18,620 nt of DNA from Bacillota bacterium (GTDB taxonomy: Bacteria; Bacillota; Clostridia; Acetivibrionales; DSM-1351): NCBI GenBank assembly GCA_023397905.1, contig JAEWSZ010000016.1:1-18620 (forward strand), written 5' to 3'. Within the stretch, counting starts at the first letter, position 1; each line of letters begins with the position of its first letter. Below the pieces are notes generated by a model. That model saw only the letters and a list, made by a program, of their open reading frames with translations. It did not search any database and had not been told where the DNA came from. Shown here piece after piece: positions 1 through 8,087 of the stretch. Both the position numbers and the translations under genes were made by a program.

Positions 1-34
1 ACCTTGCCGTTTGTTTGGTTCACAAACCGGGTAA

Positions 35-871
35 CTATTCCACCTCAACCCACGTTCCCGGGTTTCGGGAAGCTTTTTCGCCCGCCTCCCTGATCGCAAT
101 TACGGCAACCGTCTCATCATGTCTGATTTTTACCTCTCCATGCAGGAAAAAGTCCGTCATTTCCTTAATAAACCCTTTATAATAGTCAGACTTGACCTGT
201 ATGGTACGTGATGTGGCATCCTTAAACCCGACCGTCATGGCAAAGGGGCACTCCCATCCATGATGGGACATTATTGCCCGCCGGTTTCCGCTGAACTCAA
301 TAACAAGTGCCGGCCATTCCTCTGTACCCACGTACATCACCCTTTTAGCTTCAGAGCCCATAAGTGACACAATGGGTTCGATTTGATGGATGGAATAGAC
401 TTTATAACTGCCCGGCCCCCAGCTTGCAATATTTTTGATATTTTTCCTGTCAATATCCCGGTATTCCTCTGCGAAACGGAGGGCGGAAGAAGAAAAGCAG
501 GGAGTGCCGTTCTGCCCGGCAATTGCGAAAATCCTTCTGGCCGCAGCCGTATCCGGTGCAAAAGTCTTATCCACATACACACGTTTTCCGGAGCTTAGCG
601 GAACCCTGCACAGTTCCTCATGCATTTCCGGATTGTCAGGGGAGAGTACAATTATATAGTCGCTTTTATTTACAAGCTCCTCTATGGTATCCGCCTTCTG
701 AACCCCGTAATGTCCGCACCACTCATCGGTAGTCATTCCTTTGGGAGCATCGGTTTTAGCCCAGGCATAGGTAACTTCAAGCTCTCCTCCCGACTCCTGC
801 TTGATCCAGTTTATGTAATTATTCGCATGGAATTCATCCAGATAGTAATCAACGAAACCTATTTTTTTCAT
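35..871 (-). CDS. Atypical Gfo/Idh/MocA-like oxidoreductase (short)
   Basis: A 278-residue protein of the Gfo/Idh/MocA type, shorter than the usual 330-380 residues. It starts with a hydrophobic strand, but where the family has the glycine-rich GxGxxG loop it reads GFVDYYLDEFHANNY (residues 5-19), so normal NAD(P) binding is doubtful. DKTF (101-104) sits where the family has EKP, keeping the lysine. SIHQIEP (about 160-166) may supply the catalytic-site histidine. The start ATG (869-871) overlaps the stop of the upstream oxidoreductase gene as ATGA and has a GGAGGGG ribosome site just before it, so the two are translationally coupled. It may be a partner or a diverged paralogue of that enzyme. 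Substrate unknown. It is the last gene of the operon seen here; only 34 nt of the window remain beyond it. Confidence 0.72.
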   Translation of the reverse strand: MKKIGFVDYYLDEFHANNYINWIKQESGGELEVTYAWAKTDAPKGMTTDEWCGHYGVQKADTIEELVNKSDYIIVLSPDNPEMHEELCRVPLSSGKRVYVDKTFAPDTAAARRIFAIAGQNGTPCFSSSALRFAEEYRDIDRKNIKNIASWGPGSYKVYSIHQIEPIVSLMGSEAKRVMYVGTEEWPALVIEFSGNRRAIMSHHGWECPFAMTVGFKDATSRTIQVKSDYYKGFIKEMTDFFLHGEVKIRHDETVAVIAIREAGEKASRNPGTWVEVE

Positions 872-1938
872 ATGCTCCCCTCCAGAATTATCTCTTTGCC
901 CTGCTCAGATGAATCGTATAAGGCCTGCATTATCCGGGCGGTAACCATGACTGAATCAATGTGTGAAGGCAATTTTTCCCCCGTATCGAGGCAGGTCAAA
1001 AAAGCATCTATTTCCTTCTCAAAAGGCTGCTCTGAGTGATATGTGGGTATTGTCTCCAGAAGAGCGCCGTTCCCGGCGGAGTATATTTTGAAATTCCCTC
1101 CGTACTCCAGCCTGATACCTGCCTTTGAGCCCATAAAGTCGATGTACATCTCGGTAGAATTAATATTCTGGGCCCATGCGCCGTTTAAAGAAACAGTGGG
1201 GCCGCCTGTTCTCACAAATCCGGTCACAAAGTCATCAACATCATACACGCCGTCCCTTTTGGGCGGGCCTGCCCACATATCCGTGTAGGTATAGTCGTCC
1301 AGGTTCCTGCCAAGTTTGCAGAAGGCTTTTCCTGATACGGTCAGCGGGTTTGGATCACCGCAGCAATACATGATCAGATCCAGGAAATGCACTCCCCAGT
1401 CTATTAAAACGCCTCCGCCGGATACCTCTTTGTCAGTAAACCATCCACCCCAGCCGGGAATGGAACGGTAAGCCCGGAAGCTTCCATAGACGTGATAAAC
1501 CTCCCCCAGCTCTCCGCCGTCAATCATATTTTTAATGCGGTTGACCGCGGTATTGAACCTGTTCACAACTCCTATATTCAATACCCTTCCGCTGTCCTTG
1601 CAGGCCTTTTGCATGGTTTTTGCCTCGGCATAAGTCCTGGCGGCGGGCTTTTCGCATAAAACATTCTTACCGGCTTTTAAAAAATCAACTGAAATACCCG
1701 CATGCATATTATTGGGTACGCAGACTGAGACAGCCTCAAGCTCCGGATCGTTCAAAATTTCCCTGTAATCGGTTGCAACCGACCCGCAGCCGTATTGCTC
1801 CACCATAGCCCTGGCTTTTTCCGGCACTATATCGCAGAAATATTTTATTTCCGCCCTGTCATTTTTCATATACGCGGGTATATGCTGGGATGCGGCAATT
1901 GTCCCGCAGCCTATCACCGCTATTTTCTTTTTATCCAT
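868..1938 (-). CDS. Gfo/Idh/MocA-family oxidoreductase
   Basis: A 356-residue NAD(P)-dependent sugar or inositol dehydrogenase-type protein of normal family length. The N-terminal Rossmann fold shows IAVIGCGTIAASQHIPAY (residues 6-23), the conserved EKP is at 96-98, and the C-terminal alpha/beta domain has GGGVLIDWGVHFLDL (174-188), the usual family signature with the catalytic-site histidine (H184). Family members oxidise or reduce a hydroxyl on cyclitols, sugars, sugar acids or amino sugars; some (E. coli YjhC, R. gnavus RgNanOx) act on 2,7-anhydro-sialic acid, but nothing here proves that substrate. It is third in the DUF4127 operon, 52 nt after the acetyltransferase-like gene and overlapping the next gene by 4 nt. 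A purine-rich ribosome site (AAAGGACGGGAAG) precedes the ATG. Cytoplasmic. Confidence 0.9.
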   Translation of the reverse strand: MDKKKIAVIGCGTIAASQHIPAYMKNDRAEIKYFCDIVPEKARAMVEQYGCGSVATDYREILNDPELEAVSVCVPNNMHAGISVDFLKAGKNVLCEKPAARTYAEAKTMQKACKDSGRVLNIGVVNRFNTAVNRIKNMIDGGELGEVYHVYGSFRAYRSIPGWGGWFTDKEVSGGGVLIDWGVHFLDLIMYCCGDPNPLTVSGKAFCKLGRNLDDYTYTDMWAGPPKRDGVYDVDDFVTGFVRTGGPTVSLNGAWAQNINSTEMYIDFMGSKAGIRLEYGGNFKIYSAGNGALLETIPTYHSEQPFEKEIDAFLTCLDTGEKLPSHIDSVMVTARIMQALYDSSEQGKEIILEGSI

Positions 1939-1990
1939 TGACTTCCCGTCCTTTCAATACATTATTATTAAAGTTTGCCTGGCACAAAAG

Positions 1991-2785
1991 TCAGGATTCA
2001 TTTTTAAGGGCACTGCCTTTATACCATTCCTCAGGCACAGGCTTATCATCATCAAAGAGCCTTATATCCCTGCCTAACAGTTCAAGCGTTATTCCGAACA
2101 AATCTTTTATTTCGCAGACGATCGTGGCGGCATCTCCGATTTTGCCCCTGGTTAAAACCCCTCTATGATCCATTACCGGTTCCAGCTTCTGATAATAATC
2201 GGAATTTGCATTTTGATGCCTGTGCGAAGGAACACTGTGAACCCTTCCCTCTTTATCCTTCACTCTCAGCTGCTCATATGTGCCGGCAATCCGGCCCGGT
2301 ACCCCGGCGATCTCTTCTATGCAGTGGATAAGTGTACATCTCATAAAATCGACACCCACCAGCATAACCTTTCCGGCTCTTCTTTCCAGCTCGCCGTAAC
2401 AGGAGCCGGGCGCACAGGGAGTGTCAAACCTTTCCTGTCCGCTCACAAACTGTCCTGCATACGGTCCGTAAGCCAGCAGGGAATGTGTGGGATGCAGGGA
2501 ACGGTATACTCCACTTCGCTTGCGGAACACCTCCCGCAGCGCTCCCACGCACACAGGACTTTTCATGACATCAAACTCCGGGTGCTCCCCGTCAACATAG
2601 GCCCATGTATGTCCCGGCAGCACCAGAAGACCTTCTCTCAAATATCCGCACATGGCATCTAAAACCGTATCGGCGCCATTTTCCAGCTTTCCTACACTTT
2701 TCAGAGAAGCATGGACCATAACCGTGTCCGACGGCAAAATGCCCAATTGCTCCAGGTTTTTTACAATATGGCTCGTCGTATACAT
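1991..2785 (-). CDS. AAC(3)-family N-acetyltransferase-like protein
   Basis: A 264-residue protein of the aminoglycoside 3-N-acetyltransferase fold (Antibiotic_NAT family). It shows the family hallmarks in order: MVHASLKSVG (23-32), RSLHPTHS (95-102) and the block LVGVDFMRCTLIHCIEE (142-158) with the conserved histidine and acidic residues. The family moves an acetyl group from acetyl-CoA onto an amino group. Here it lies between a DUF4127 gene and sugar oxidoreductases, with its start 8 nt after the DUF4127 stop; its ribosome site GGAAGG overlaps the last DUF4127 codons. I infer that the substrate is an amino sugar or related metabolite and that this is not a drug-resistance gene. Many housekeeping members of this family have no resistance activity. 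Confidence 0.83.
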   Translation of the reverse strand: MYTTSHIVKNLEQLGILPSDTVMVHASLKSVGKLENGADTVLDAMCGYLREGLLVLPGHTWAYVDGEHPEFDVMKSPVCVGALREVFRKRSGVYRSLHPTHSLLAYGPYAGQFVSGQERFDTPCAPGSCYGELERRAGKVMLVGVDFMRCTLIHCIEEIAGVPGRIAGTYEQLRVKDKEGRVHSVPSHRHQNANSDYYQKLEPVMDHRGVLTRGKIGDAATIVCEIKDLFGITLELLGRDIRLFDDDKPVPEEWYKGSALKNES

Positions 2786-2793
2786 TTTTCCGA

Positions 2794-4380
2794 TTACCTT
2801 CCGGCAGCATTATTACTTTTACTAAACGGCCCGCTTTTAAGCCCCTCCAGCTCAATATCAAAATCAATATAAAATACGCCGTCCCAGTTAAAGCGCAAAT
2901 TTTTCAGAATTATCTGTGCTCCTTTGTAAGTTCCCTGGAATTTCTCGGCTATCATGTCATTCAAGCCGGTTTCGAAAAATTCTATGGCCTCGTTATAATG
3001 GGACTTCAGGTGATACGGGTCTATTCTTCCCTCTGTAGACAGTATGAATTTAAACAACACATTTGATTGGTACAGCCAGTCGCAGACAATATCCCTCACT
3101 TTTATTTCTTCCGACAGCCGGTACTTTTTGCTATCGTTTTTAAAGCATTGATAATAGCTTGCTATTACTGTTTTAGCCAGAACTACACCAATAGTATTCT
3201 GCGCCGTATTCCAGCCTCCCACCGCCTGCACCTCATGGAGCACCCCTGAAAATAGAGCATAGTCCATAAATTCGCTTTCGCAGCCGTTTGCCACCGAAAC
3301 TTCCGCAATACCGGCCGCCTTCCCGTATACCGACCGGTAATAGGATATATACCGTATAATTTCATGCATGTTGATATGGCTGGAAAAGGTAAGGTCCTTC
3401 GCGTATTGCTCCGAGGATTCTATCATATACTTGCCAGGAGAATTCACCGCCAGCATGCAATCAGAGCAATTGGCACTGTCCTCTGAAATACCGCCCAGAG
3501 ATGTAATCTGAGCCTTAATGCTTTCGTGGAGAGGCCTATCCTCATATTTGGGAATTATGGCAGGGCCAAGCACCGACGAATAGCGTACATAAACCCGGGG
3601 AGTATATTGGTTTACAAGATTGAAAATCCTGGTAAACAGGACGCAGCCCACTTCATCCGCTCCCGGATAGACCAGCACCCTGTCCATGAGCCTGTATTCA
3701 ACCACTTTTTTGGCAATTGCACTCTGGTCTATGGCGGCATATCCATATTCGGCAGTATCATCCTTGGGTACGGTTAAAATTTCGAAAATATTGTCTCTTA
3801 CCAGCTCTATGCAATACAGATTTGTGAATTGGTCCACAACTCTCCTGTCAAGAAAATCCTTCAGGTACTCCTCCGGAATTTTATGCTTTAGTATGTCAAA
3901 CTCCTCTTTTTCACCGGCCTCTGCCTGACCGCGGTCAATTTTGTCCATGAGGCAGGTATACCTCCAGATATCCCTCCCACACTCTCCCCAGTAATCCGGG
4001 TCTTCATGAGCGCTGTCATAGCCTGCCACTCTGGCCACCAGATTGAAAGCATGAATTTTTATGCCGGGATTAAGCTGCTTCAGCTTCCGGAAATTTTCAA
4101 GGGACTGCCCGCACTCTTCACAAGTCCTGTGGTGCGTTCTTGAATTGACAATATTTCCGTAAACAAGAGTATCTACCGACAGTATGGCATATTGGCACTC
4201 CCTGGCATTGTCGAATATCCACTTCCATATAAATTCATAGTCGGCAGGTTTTTTAAGGCTGCCCATCTTTTCATAGGGCGGGACCAGCAATTCTATGTTG
4301 TCCGTAATTTTTGCAAGGCTTTGGGGAAAATAATAATTGCAGGCTCTTTCATCCAGCGGCACATAAATTACTTTAACCAT
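2794..4380 (-). CDS. DUF4127 family protein
   Basis: A 528-residue cytoplasmic protein with the two recognisable N-terminal blocks of DUF4127: VPLDERACN (residues 7-15) and DTLVYGNIVNSRTH (70-83). Length is typical for the family. No signal peptide or membrane segment is visible. The function of DUF4127 is not established as far as I know; conserved Asp/Arg/His residues in both blocks suggest an enzyme. It is the first gene of the minus-strand operon, has a perfect AGGAGG ribosome site (AAGGAGGATTCCA before the ATG) and faces a divergent AraC regulator. The company of sugar oxidoreductases and an acetyltransferase-like protein suggests a step in sugar metabolism, by inference only. Confidence 0.85.
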   Translation of the reverse strand: MVKVIYVPLDERACNYYFPQSLAKITDNIELLVPPYEKMGSLKKPADYEFIWKWIFDNARECQYAILSVDTLVYGNIVNSRTHHRTCEECGQSLENFRKLKQLNPGIKIHAFNLVARVAGYDSAHEDPDYWGECGRDIWRYTCLMDKIDRGQAEAGEKEEFDILKHKIPEEYLKDFLDRRVVDQFTNLYCIELVRDNIFEILTVPKDDTAEYGYAAIDQSAIAKKVVEYRLMDRVLVYPGADEVGCVLFTRIFNLVNQYTPRVYVRYSSVLGPAIIPKYEDRPLHESIKAQITSLGGISEDSANCSDCMLAVNSPGKYMIESSEQYAKDLTFSSHINMHEIIRYISYYRSVYGKAAGIAEVSVANGCESEFMDYALFSGVLHEVQAVGGWNTAQNTIGVVLAKTVIASYYQCFKNDSKKYRLSEEIKVRDIVCDWLYQSNVLFKFILSTEGRIDPYHLKSHYNEAIEFFETGLNDMIAEKFQGTYKGAQIILKNLRFNWDGVFYIDFDIELEGLKSGPFSKSNNAAGR

Positions 4381-4461
4381 TGGAATCCTCCTTCTTTTGA
4401 AATAAGTACTGTTTTACCATTTTTTCCACTTCGGACTCATTATGTATCTGCTTCTTATGAT

Positions 4462-4499
4462 AAACAGGAAAGGCCCATATTTATATAGGAAACAGGAAA
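4462..4499. promoter_or_regulatory. Direct repeat AAACAGGAAA x2, candidate AraC operator
   Basis: AAACAGGAAA occurs at 4462-4471 and again at 4490-4499, an offset of 28 bp, between the divergent DUF4127 and AraC genes. AraC-type regulators commonly bind tandem direct repeats, so this could be the site of the adjacent regulator. No experimental or comparative support is available from the sequence alone. Confidence 0.3.
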
Positions 4500-4546
4500 T
4501 GGACTATAAAAAATAGGATATTTTCTGTCCCGCTCCATTAAAAGTA

Positions 4547-4574
4547 TTGAATATTTGAGTATTTATGCTAACAT
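4547..4574 (+). promoter_or_regulatory. Weak candidate promoter for AraC regulator
   Basis: TTGAAT (4547-4552), 16-nt spacer, then TAACAT (4569-4574), a poor match to -10. The predicted start near 4581 would give a leader of about 35 nt before the TTG at 4617. Confidence 0.25.
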
Positions 4575-4616
4575 TAAGTCAACTGAAATTAAAAATTTTT
4601 ATGGGAAGTGTTGCCT

Positions 4617-5510
4617 TTGAAGGAATCAACCCAATATGGGATCAAGTTTCATTTTGACAACCAATTTAATCTTTGTCCCGAAAAATTTACAGGGATTACG
4701 CTGTACCAGTTTGGCGAGCTCTATATTGAAAGCGGGATGGAAGTGTCCTCCCACAGGCAGTGGTGCCATGAAATATCATACATTATTTCCGGTCAGGGCA
4801 TATTTCAGCTGGACGGAGTCGATTATATAGTAGGCGAAGGAGATATCTTTATCAGCCCTTTGGACCGCAATCATGCCATTAAAGCCTCAAAGGATTCCAC
4901 CCTGCGCTTTACATACCTGGGGTTTATTTTTAATGAAGATTCCAATACCGAGGATTATACTTTATTAAAAAATTTTTACAGGACAAATATGGGAAAAATA
5001 CATGCAAAAGATAAATCAGGAGTTCTTTTTCCCTTCTTCAGAAGCCTTGAAGAATTTTACCGCAAGCACATAGGCTTTCACATGATGGTGGAAAGCTATA
5101 TTAAACAGATATTGATTCTCACTCACAGGTCCTTTGGCGAAAAAGAGGTATCAACTCTACCCTCCGAGGCTGCAAGCACCTCGGTAGGCAACACTATTTA
5201 CTCAATCATACGCTATATTGATGACAATATATTTGATATTAACAGGGTATCGGAGATCTCAAACGCTCTTACCTATAACCAGAGCTATATTTCAAATTTA
5301 TTCAAAAAGAAAATGGGTATGACCATGCAGCAGTATATAAATGGCAAGAGAATCGAAAAAGCAACAGAGCTGCTGAAATACGGCAAGTTCTCAATCACCC
5401 AGGTAGCCGGCCAGTTGAACTATACAAATGTCCAAAGCTTTTGCAGGGCCTTTTCCCGGGTAATGCACATTTCGCCCTCCCAGTATGTGAACCGGAACAG
5501 GCCTGATTAG
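4617..5510 (+). CDS. AraC-family regulator with N-terminal cupin domain
   Basis: About 297 residues. The N-terminal half is a cupin-like ligand domain (near residues 30-105 counted from the upstream GTG, with HRQWCHEISYIISGQG in the barrel). The C-terminal about 100 residues are two AraC helix-turn-helices (INRVSEISNALTYNQSYISNLFKKK and the ITQVAGQLNYTNVQSFCRAF region), ending in the typical ISPSQYV. I place the start at TTG 4617 because GGGAAG (4603-4608) lies 8 nt upstream; the in-frame GTG at 4608 would overlap this ribosome site. It diverges from the DUF4127 operon and is the obvious candidate activator of it, probably responding to a sugar bound in the cupin domain. Confidence 0.9.
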   Translation: MKESTQYGIKFHFDNQFNLCPEKFTGITLYQFGELYIESGMEVSSHRQWCHEISYIISGQGIFQLDGVDYIVGEGDIFISPLDRNHAIKASKDSTLRFTYLGFIFNEDSNTEDYTLLKNFYRTNMGKIHAKDKSGVLFPFFRSLEEFYRKHIGFHMMVESYIKQILILTHRSFGEKEVSTLPSEAASTSVGNTIYSIIRYIDDNIFDINRVSEISNALTYNQSYISNLFKKKMGMTMQQYINGKRIEKATELLKYGKFSITQVAGQLNYTNVQSFCRAFSRVMHISPSQYVNRNRPD

Positions 5511-5588
5511 CCTAAGAAAATCCGCTGCGCTGAATTTTTTAAGTGCCGGTTTCATTATTAAATATTGCGGGCAAATTTTCTTGTTGGC

Positions 5589-5611
5589 TTATGCAAAAAA
5601 ATACTGCATAA
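5589..5611. repeat. Small inverted repeat TTATGCA/TGCATAA
   Basis: A perfect 7-bp inverted repeat (5589-5595 and 5605-5611) around an A-rich 9-nt loop, next to the convergent terminator. It may be part of the same termination region; it has no good T-run of its own. Confidence 0.3.
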
Positions 5612-5614
5612 AAA

Positions 5615-5656
5615 GAGATGGCCCATGCAAATATATGAATTTACGCGGACCATCTC
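5615..5656. terminator. Bidirectional terminator between convergent genes
   Basis: GAGATGGCCC (5615-5624) pairs with GGACCATCTC (5647-5656) with one mismatch across a 22-nt loop. On the minus strand the stem is followed by five T (5614-5610), suited to ending the DUF4434 gene. On the plus strand it is followed by CTTTT, suited to the AraC gene that ends at 5510. Confidence 0.65.
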
Positions 5657-5683
5657 CTTTTATGTTATTTTTCTTTATTTCTC

Positions 5684-8086
5684 TTACTTTAAGCCTATAA
5701 CCTCCAGCTCATCACAGAAGGTCCAGCCGGAAGTCCCTGTTGTAACTACGATTTTCACATAGCGGGCCGAAGCAGGGTTGTCCAGATCAAGCTGATAATG
5801 GCTGGCATCGGCATTCAATGCTGCAGTCGGCTTATTTACCGAGCCAATAGCCGAATAATTCACCCCATCCGAAGACACATAATATGAAACGTTTTCAGGG
5901 AATACCACATTATCGCCGAGCTGCTGAATAAAGTTTATGGATGTGCTGATGAAGCTTGTCTCACTCTGAAGGTCAACGACAAACTCATATGAAGGCACAT
6001 TCTGCCTCCCCTGGTAGTGCTCTTCCTTATAGCCTACCGAACCCGCGTATTTCTTATTGGTGAGCTCGGCGCCGTTTGTATCCGGATATGTACTGCTGGC
6101 AGCCACAGAGGCCGTATAATTCTTGCCGGCGGCCTTGTTTTCATATCCCATGGCTGGACCTGCATAAGTCTTGCCCAGCCTTGGATATATTACCCGTTTC
6201 CAGTCTTCGTACTCAGCCCAGCCCACAACTTTAGGGCTGTGATAATGCAGGAAACTGAAGCTGGTCATTTTGCTCACATAGGGTATTTCACTGTTCACCT
6301 GGTCCAGCATGGTAATGGTGGGCTCCCCATAGCCTGTAGACGGTACATATGTCTCAATATTGGACCACATTTCACAGCCTGGATTTGTATCAACCGCCTC
6401 TTTCAGAGCCGCAATATAGGTAGACGTAATATTTCCGAAGCTGTCCTGGGGAGCGACCACATCAAAATTGGCGCCGTCCCCGGGGTTTAATATGTAAGTC
6501 CACATATCCTTCCAGCCGCTTGGGCTTAAAGCCGTTGAGTATCCGCCTATATAGGGGGATGTCATAACCGGCTTGCCTGTGTAGGAGTGTGCGTAATCCA
6601 CAATTGTCTTTAAAGCGCTCCTCAGTTTCTGCTGATCGGCGCGGGCGGAAAATCTGTAGTTTTCAATCTCCCAGACACTGTACCAGCCTTTGAAAGAGCT
6701 TATATTCTTATATCCCTCAGGCGAATCCCAGATGTCCTTTATCACATCCTTATTTGCCTGTGCCTCGCCGGTCAGCCAGGCCTGGTCTGTGGCGCTGTCC
6801 CACCACTGTTCGTTTGCCGCCAGGCCCACCCAGACGTCGATCCCCTTGTTTTCCGCCGCCGTCAGGACATTCAGCAGGGTATCCTGGTTGTTTCTGTTGG
6901 CATAGCCAGTGGAAGCATTGTAAAGAGGCGAATCGTAATAAACGGCCTTTTCAGAGGGCGAGAAGTCGACTATCCACTGAAGGATCACATGATCCATCCC
7001 CAGGTCCTTCATATAATCAAATTCTTCCTCCCAATCGGCCTGTGTCCATATATCCCCGTATGACAACTGAATAAATGAACCTGAAATAATGGGATGTCCC
7101 ATAACTCTGAGCTCGTCCGCAAAAATCCAGCTGTCGGGTGTGGGAGCTGTTATATTGACTCTGATATACCGCGTATTAACCGGTTGGGACAGAGTCAGGG
7201 CAAATTTTTGAGTACTGTTGAGCTCCCCTGCCGGAATGGCATTCCCAAGGGGGGTAAATACCGAGTTATCATCTGAATACTCAAATGCCACATTTTCCGG
7301 ATAATATACGCCTCCGCCCAGATATTTGAGAAAATTCATATCCATACCTGTGACGCGCAGCTTTGTTCCCAGATCCAGCGTAACGCTATAGCTGCCCAGG
7401 CGCCCCTGCCATTCCGGGTCGTTAAAAACACCCGAAGCATATTTCCCATTGGTCATTTCTTTCAGGGATGTATCCGGATAGCTTGAATCAGCCGGCGATG
7501 AGCTTGTATACCTTTTGGACTGAGCAATGTTTAAAGGGCTGTCATTTATTCCCGTCGCCTCAAGCTCATCCTCAAAAGTCCATTCCCCCGCCGTATTTAC
7601 CGTCATTTTAATATAACGGGTTCGGACAGCGTTAGGCAGCGCAGAGGTGTACTTTGCGATCTGTGCGCTTACGCTGCTTTTAACCGCCGTTCCCATAGAT
7701 ACAAAGCTTGTCCCGTCATCAGAGCAGTAAAAAGTGACGGAAGACGGAAAATAAATGGCGCTGCCGGTATCTTGAAGGAAGCGGCAGGAAACATCGGTAA
7801 TGTAACAGTTGTCCCCCAGATCTATGGTCTGGGAATAGCTTTCGGTAAACTGTCTTCCCTGCCATTTGGCATCCTTGAAATTAGCCGTGCCATACGCCCC
7901 ATCCGTTAACTCCGTGGAATTTGTATCAGGATAGGAATTTGAAGCCGGAACAGACGAACTGTAAGTTTTATTGAGCGCAATATTCGACGTTGCCGCATTT
8001 ACCGAACTTGCACCGAATAGAAACAACAAACCGGATATGGCTGTTATAAACAGCAGCCCCCTCGTAAACGTGCCAACTCTTGTCAT
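5684..8086 (-). CDS. Secreted DUF4434 protein with three discoidin (F5/8 C) domains
   Basis: An 800-residue exported protein. Residues 1-31 form a signal peptide with a signal peptidase I site after VNA (29-31). Then come two discoidin-like, carbohydrate-binding domains (about 34-180 and 184-331), a DUF4434 module predicted to be a TIM barrel of glycoside-hydrolase type (about 335-640, beginning SGSFIQLSYGDIW), and a third discoidin domain (about 646-800). The three discoidins are clear copies, each with N-x-A-x-x-K-x-Y, YPDT and (W/Y)QGR motifs. Glutamates in VWEIENY (E473, E475) and WSNIETY (E578) sit where clan GH-A barrels carry acid/base and nucleophile; this assignment is inference. No cell-wall anchor is seen, so it is probably released or held by glycan binding. 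The ribosome site AGAAAGG is 14 nt from the ATG and lies in a hairpin. It is single-gene, with a terminator downstream and an AraC regulator divergent. Confidence 0.88.
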   Translation of the reverse strand: MTRVGTFTRGLLFITAISGLLFLFGASSVNAATSNIALNKTYSSSVPASNSYPDTNSTELTDGAYGTANFKDAKWQGRQFTESYSQTIDLGDNCYITDVSCRFLQDTGSAIYFPSSVTFYCSDDGTSFVSMGTAVKSSVSAQIAKYTSALPNAVRTRYIKMTVNTAGEWTFEDELEATGINDSPLNIAQSKRYTSSSPADSSYPDTSLKEMTNGKYASGVFNDPEWQGRLGSYSVTLDLGTKLRVTGMDMNFLKYLGGGVYYPENVAFEYSDDNSVFTPLGNAIPAGELNSTQKFALTLSQPVNTRYIRVNITAPTPDSWIFADELRVMGHPIISGSFIQLSYGDIWTQADWEEEFDYMKDLGMDHVILQWIVDFSPSEKAVYYDSPLYNASTGYANRNNQDTLLNVLTAAENKGIDVWVGLAANEQWWDSATDQAWLTGEAQANKDVIKDIWDSPEGYKNISSFKGWYSVWEIENYRFSARADQQKLRSALKTIVDYAHSYTGKPVMTSPYIGGYSTALSPSGWKDMWTYILNPGDGANFDVVAPQDSFGNITSTYIAALKEAVDTNPGCEMWSNIETYVPSTGYGEPTITMLDQVNSEIPYVSKMTSFSFLHYHSPKVVGWAEYEDWKRVIYPRLGKTYAGPAMGYENKAAGKNYTASVAASSTYPDTNGAELTNKKYAGSVGYKEEHYQGRQNVPSYEFVVDLQSETSFISTSINFIQQLGDNVVFPENVSYYVSSDGVNYSAIGSVNKPTAALNADASHYQLDLDNPASARYVKIVVTTGTSGWTFCDELEVIGLK

Positions 8087-8087
8087 A

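Noticed and set aside
7..30. Imperfect hairpin GTTTGT/ACAAAC just after the last operon gene
   Set aside because: Short, bulged stem at the window edge; its downstream side on the minus strand is mostly outside the window, so a terminator cannot be judged.
620..1039. 139-codon plus-strand reading frame across the junction of the two oxidoreductase genes
   Set aside because: Antisense shadow of two well-supported coupled genes; composition is not protein-like.
2165..2662. 165-codon plus-strand reading frame
   Set aside because: It lies opposite the acetyltransferase-like gene, which has clear family motifs; the frame has no family match or ribosome site that I can see.
1991..2785. Aminoglycoside resistance gene
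   Set aside because: Family fold is present, but the operon is metabolic and no mobile or resistance context exists; reported as acetyltransferase-like instead.
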